Positions 5,681-7,689 of a stretch of DNA of 7,689 bases are shown here, in pieces (position 1 is the stretch's first letter; each line of letters begins with the position of its first letter). The stretch is from contig CAJXJG010000079.1 of the NCBI GenBank assembly GCA_913054425.1, forward strand, positions 1 through 7,689, in the 5' to 3' direction. The DNA comes from an uncultured Fidelibacterota bacterium (GTDB lineage Bacteria > Fidelibacterota > Marinisomatia > Marinisomatales > UBA8229). Under the pieces are notes generated by a model. The model did no database searches. It was not told where the DNA came from and was given only the letters and a program-made list of their open reading frames with translations. A program made the position numbers and the translations under genes.

Positions 5681-7689
5681 CTATACTTCAGTATATCCCT
5701 GATTCAAATATTGCTGAAGTTTTTTATGCTTGATCATTACTTTTTTCCCGCTGGGGCTTACCATCGTAATTTTTTCGTTTCTACCTATTTTTTTCTCAAT
5801 GTGAACGGGTATTTGTGCTGGTTGTCTGGGTTGGCTTGCCTGCCCAACCCTTGTTTGTCCTGAAAACCCCATTCCGGTAGTATCTTTATGCTGTGTTTGG
5901 ACATTTCTTACTTGTTGTCTGCGAATTTGGGGTGCCTGTTCCATCCCTTGAAGTTGGGTTCTGAGTAATCTTTGAACCGTTGTTCTGTTCAGTTCACCCA
6001 TCATAATTTGAAAGAGCTTAAACCCCTCAGATTTGTACTCCAGAAGGGGATCTTTCTGTCCATACGCCCGTAGATTGATTCCCTCCCGAATTTGGTCCAT
6101 GCTGTATAAATGATCTTTCCATTTTTCATCAATGGTTCTTAGAACAACAAACCGTTCAAATCCCCGCATGATTTCTTCCGGGACTAAAGATTCCCGAGCT
6201 GCGTACACATTTTTTGTTTTCTCTATGATAAAATCGTGGATATCGTCAATTGATATGTCATCTTTGTTTAATTCACTCTTCATGGAATCGGGATCAGCTT
6301 CCACCAAAAGGTGGGATGCAATATTATGTTTTAAACTTTCCCAATTCCAGTCTTCGGGGTTGGTACTTTCTTGAGATTCCAATTCGTCCGCTACATATTC
6401 TTCAATAAATTCAAGGACTGTCTCTTTCATATCCGTCCCATGGAGAGCTTGATTTCGGATTTCATAAACCACCTTTCTTTGCTGATTCATCACATCGTCA
6501 TATTCCAGGAGATGTTTTCGGATGCTGTAGTTTCGCCCCTCCACTTTCTTTTGTGCATTGGAAATAGCCCGTGTTACCATTTTAGCTGTAATAACTTCTC
6601 CTTCTTCTACGCCCATTCTATCCATAATTCCAGCAATTCTATCGCTGCCAAACAGCCTCATGAGGTCATCTTCCAAAGATAAATAGAACTGGGATGACCC
6701 CGGATCCCCCTGACGACCAGATCGCCCACGGAGTTGGAGATCAATCCGCCGGGAATCATGGCGTTCGGTACCCAAGATATGGAGACCGCTAATTTCTTTC
6801 ACACCGGTTCCCAGTTTTATGTCTGTTCCACGACCTGCCATATTGGTGGCAATGGTTATAGCTCCTGATTGACCTGCCCTGGTTACAATTTCAGCTTCTT
6901 TCTGGTGCTGTTTGGCATTCAATACATTGTGGGGGATTCCTTTACGTTTCAACATTCGAGATAACAGTTCTGATACTTCAACAGAAATTGTTCCGACCAG
7001 AACAGGCTGCCCCCGTTTATGACAGCTTGCAATCTCTTCAATTACTGCATTGTATTTTTCACGTTTCGTTTTATACACTAAATCTTCTCTATCTTCCCGA
7101 ATAACAGAAGTATGAGTGGGGACCACAGTTACATCCAAGTTATAAATTGCTCCAAATTCCTCTGCTTCAGTTTCAGCAGTTCCGGTCATTCCAGATAATT
7201 TATTATAGAGGCGAAAATAATTTTGGATTGTGATGGTAGCTAAAGTTTGTGTCTCTCTTTCAATAGTAACATTTTCTTTCGCCTCCAAAGACTGGTGAAG
7301 ACCTTCGCTGTACCTTCTTCCCGGTAATACACGACCTGTAAATTCATCCACGATCATTACTTTTCCTTCTTGTACGACATATTCCACATCTTTTTCGTAC
7401 AGGGTGTAGGCACGGAGGAGCTGGTTGATGTTGTGAATTTTTCCACTTCTCTCTGCGTGAAGTTGATAAGCTTTTTCTTTCTCTTGCGTAATCTGGGTTG
7501 GTGTCAAATCAGTTTGACTGTCAATGTCATTCAGCAATTCACCCAAATCAGGGATCACAAAAGTTTCGGGGTTATTCGGGGCAAGCAGCTGTCGTCCTTT
7601 TTCTGTAATATCAATTATGTGGGATTTCTCATCGATGCTGAAATAAAGTTCCTCATCTACTTTATGCATTTGTTTGTCACGTAGGTAAG
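5681..7689 (-). CDS. secA: Protein translocase ATPase SecA, C-terminal 668 residues (5' end outside the window)
   Basis: SecA is the cytoplasmic motor that pushes unfolded precursor proteins through the SecYEG channel using ATP. The visible part begins inside the preprotein-binding region (YLRDKQMHKVDEELYF); the N-terminal Walker A and B motifs lie beyond the right edge. Counting from the methionine encoded at 7669-7667, I see RAYTLYEKDVEYVV (86-99), VDEFTGR (107-113) and GLHQSLEAKE (123-132), SGMTGTA (159-165), the second nucleotide-binding fold with TNMAGRGTDIKLG (275-287) and QLRGRSGRQGDPGSSQFYLS (312-331), then the helical scaffold and wing domains with DEKWKDHLYSMDQIREG (514-530). A glutamine-rich linker (about 571-625) leads to a tail KKIGRNEKITMVSPSGKKVM that aligns with the zinc-binding tail of other SecA proteins but has no cysteines. 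That methionine is internal, because the frame stays open and conserved upstream of it to the edge. The stop is TAG at 5683-5681. tRNA-Leu lies 90 bases downstream. Confidence 0.97.
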   Translation of the reverse strand, partial: YLRDKQMHKVDEELYFSIDEKSHIIDITEKGRQLLAPNNPETFVIPDLGELLNDIDSQTDLTPTQITQEKEKAYQLHAERSGKIHNINQLLRAYTLYEKDVEYVVQEGKVMIVDEFTGRVLPGRRYSEGLHQSLEAKENVTIERETQTLATITIQNYFRLYNKLSGMTGTAETEAEEFGAIYNLDVTVVPTHTSVIREDREDLVYKTKREKYNAVIEEIASCHKRGQPVLVGTISVEVSELLSRMLKRKGIPHNVLNAKQHQKEAEIVTRAGQSGAITIATNMAGRGTDIKLGTGVKEISGLHILGTERHDSRRIDLQLRGRSGRQGDPGSSQFYLSLEDDLMRLFGSDRIAGIMDRMGVEEGEVITAKMVTRAISNAQKKVEGRNYSIRKHLLEYDDVMNQQRKVVYEIRNQALHGTDMKETVLEFIEEYVADELESQESTNPEDWNWESLKHNIASHLLVEADPDSMKSELNKDDISIDDIHDFIIEKTKNVYAARESLVPEEIMRGFERFVVLRTIDEKWKDHLYSMDQIREGINLRAYGQKDPLLEYKSEGFKLFQIMMGELNRTTVQRLLRTQLQGMEQAPQIRRQQVRNVQTQHKDTTGMGFSGQTRVGQASQPRQPAQIPVHIEKKIGRNEKITMVSPSGKKVMIKHKKLQQYLNQGYTEV

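Noticed and set aside
5597..5863. 88-codon plus-strand open frame between tRNA-Leu and the secA 3' end
   Set aside because: About two thirds of it is antisense to the conserved secA frame, the rest covers the inverted repeat, and no ribosome binding site is seen.
7667..7669. ATG as the start of secA
   Set aside because: The frame remains open upstream to the window edge with SecA-like residues, and the N-terminal ATP-binding motifs are missing, so this methionine is internal.
7370..7684. 104-codon plus-strand open frame near the right edge
   Set aside because: It is antisense to the conserved SecA motif region and reads as low-complexity Phe/Leu/Ser sequence typical of an antisense shadow.
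1..7689. CRISPR array, insertion sequence or prophage content
   Set aside because: No regularly spaced repeats, no transposase or integrase frame and no terminal inverted repeats were seen.

Overview
The window carries three protein-coding genes and one tRNA gene from a bacterium of moderate-to-low GC content. Weak Shine-Dalgarno signals, and a SecA with an insert before the RAYTLYEKDVEYVV block of the kind I associate with Bacteroidota/Chlorobi/Marinimicrobia relatives, suggest a member of the FCB superphylum. The lineage is an inference, not a demonstrated fact.

Layout: (1) positions 1-707, minus strand, hold the N-terminal 235 residues of a GAF-domain signalling protein that runs off the left edge. 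(2) Positions 708-875 are a 168-base divergent intergenic region. (3) Positions 876-5495, plus strand, hold one intact 1539-codon gene. It encodes an AMP-forming long-chain acyl-CoA synthetase-like module, a beta-rich linker, a long helical region, a segment resembling a degenerate protein kinase fold, and a C-terminal GNAT-like acyltransferase. (4) Positions 5508-5590, minus strand, are a tRNA-Leu(UAG) ending 12 bases from the stop codon of the big gene. (5) Positions 5591-5680 contain a long inverted repeat. (6) Positions 5681-7689, minus strand, hold the C-terminal 668 residues of the protein translocation ATPase SecA, cut by the right edge.

The secA and tRNA-Leu genes are housekeeping genes on the minus strand; the fusion gene converges on them and diverges from the GAF gene. 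The most interesting object is the fusion protein. It pairs a fatty-acid-activating module with an acyl-CoA-dependent transferase fold on one chain, which suggests either an activate-then-acylate enzyme or an acyl-CoA synthetase that carries its own regulatory acetyltransferase. Several signature residues in its modules deviate from family norms: the A10 lysine is displaced, both GNAT loop glycines are absent, and the kinase-like catalytic motifs are missing. SecA is also unusual in ending with a tail that aligns with the zinc-binding tail but has lost all its cysteines.
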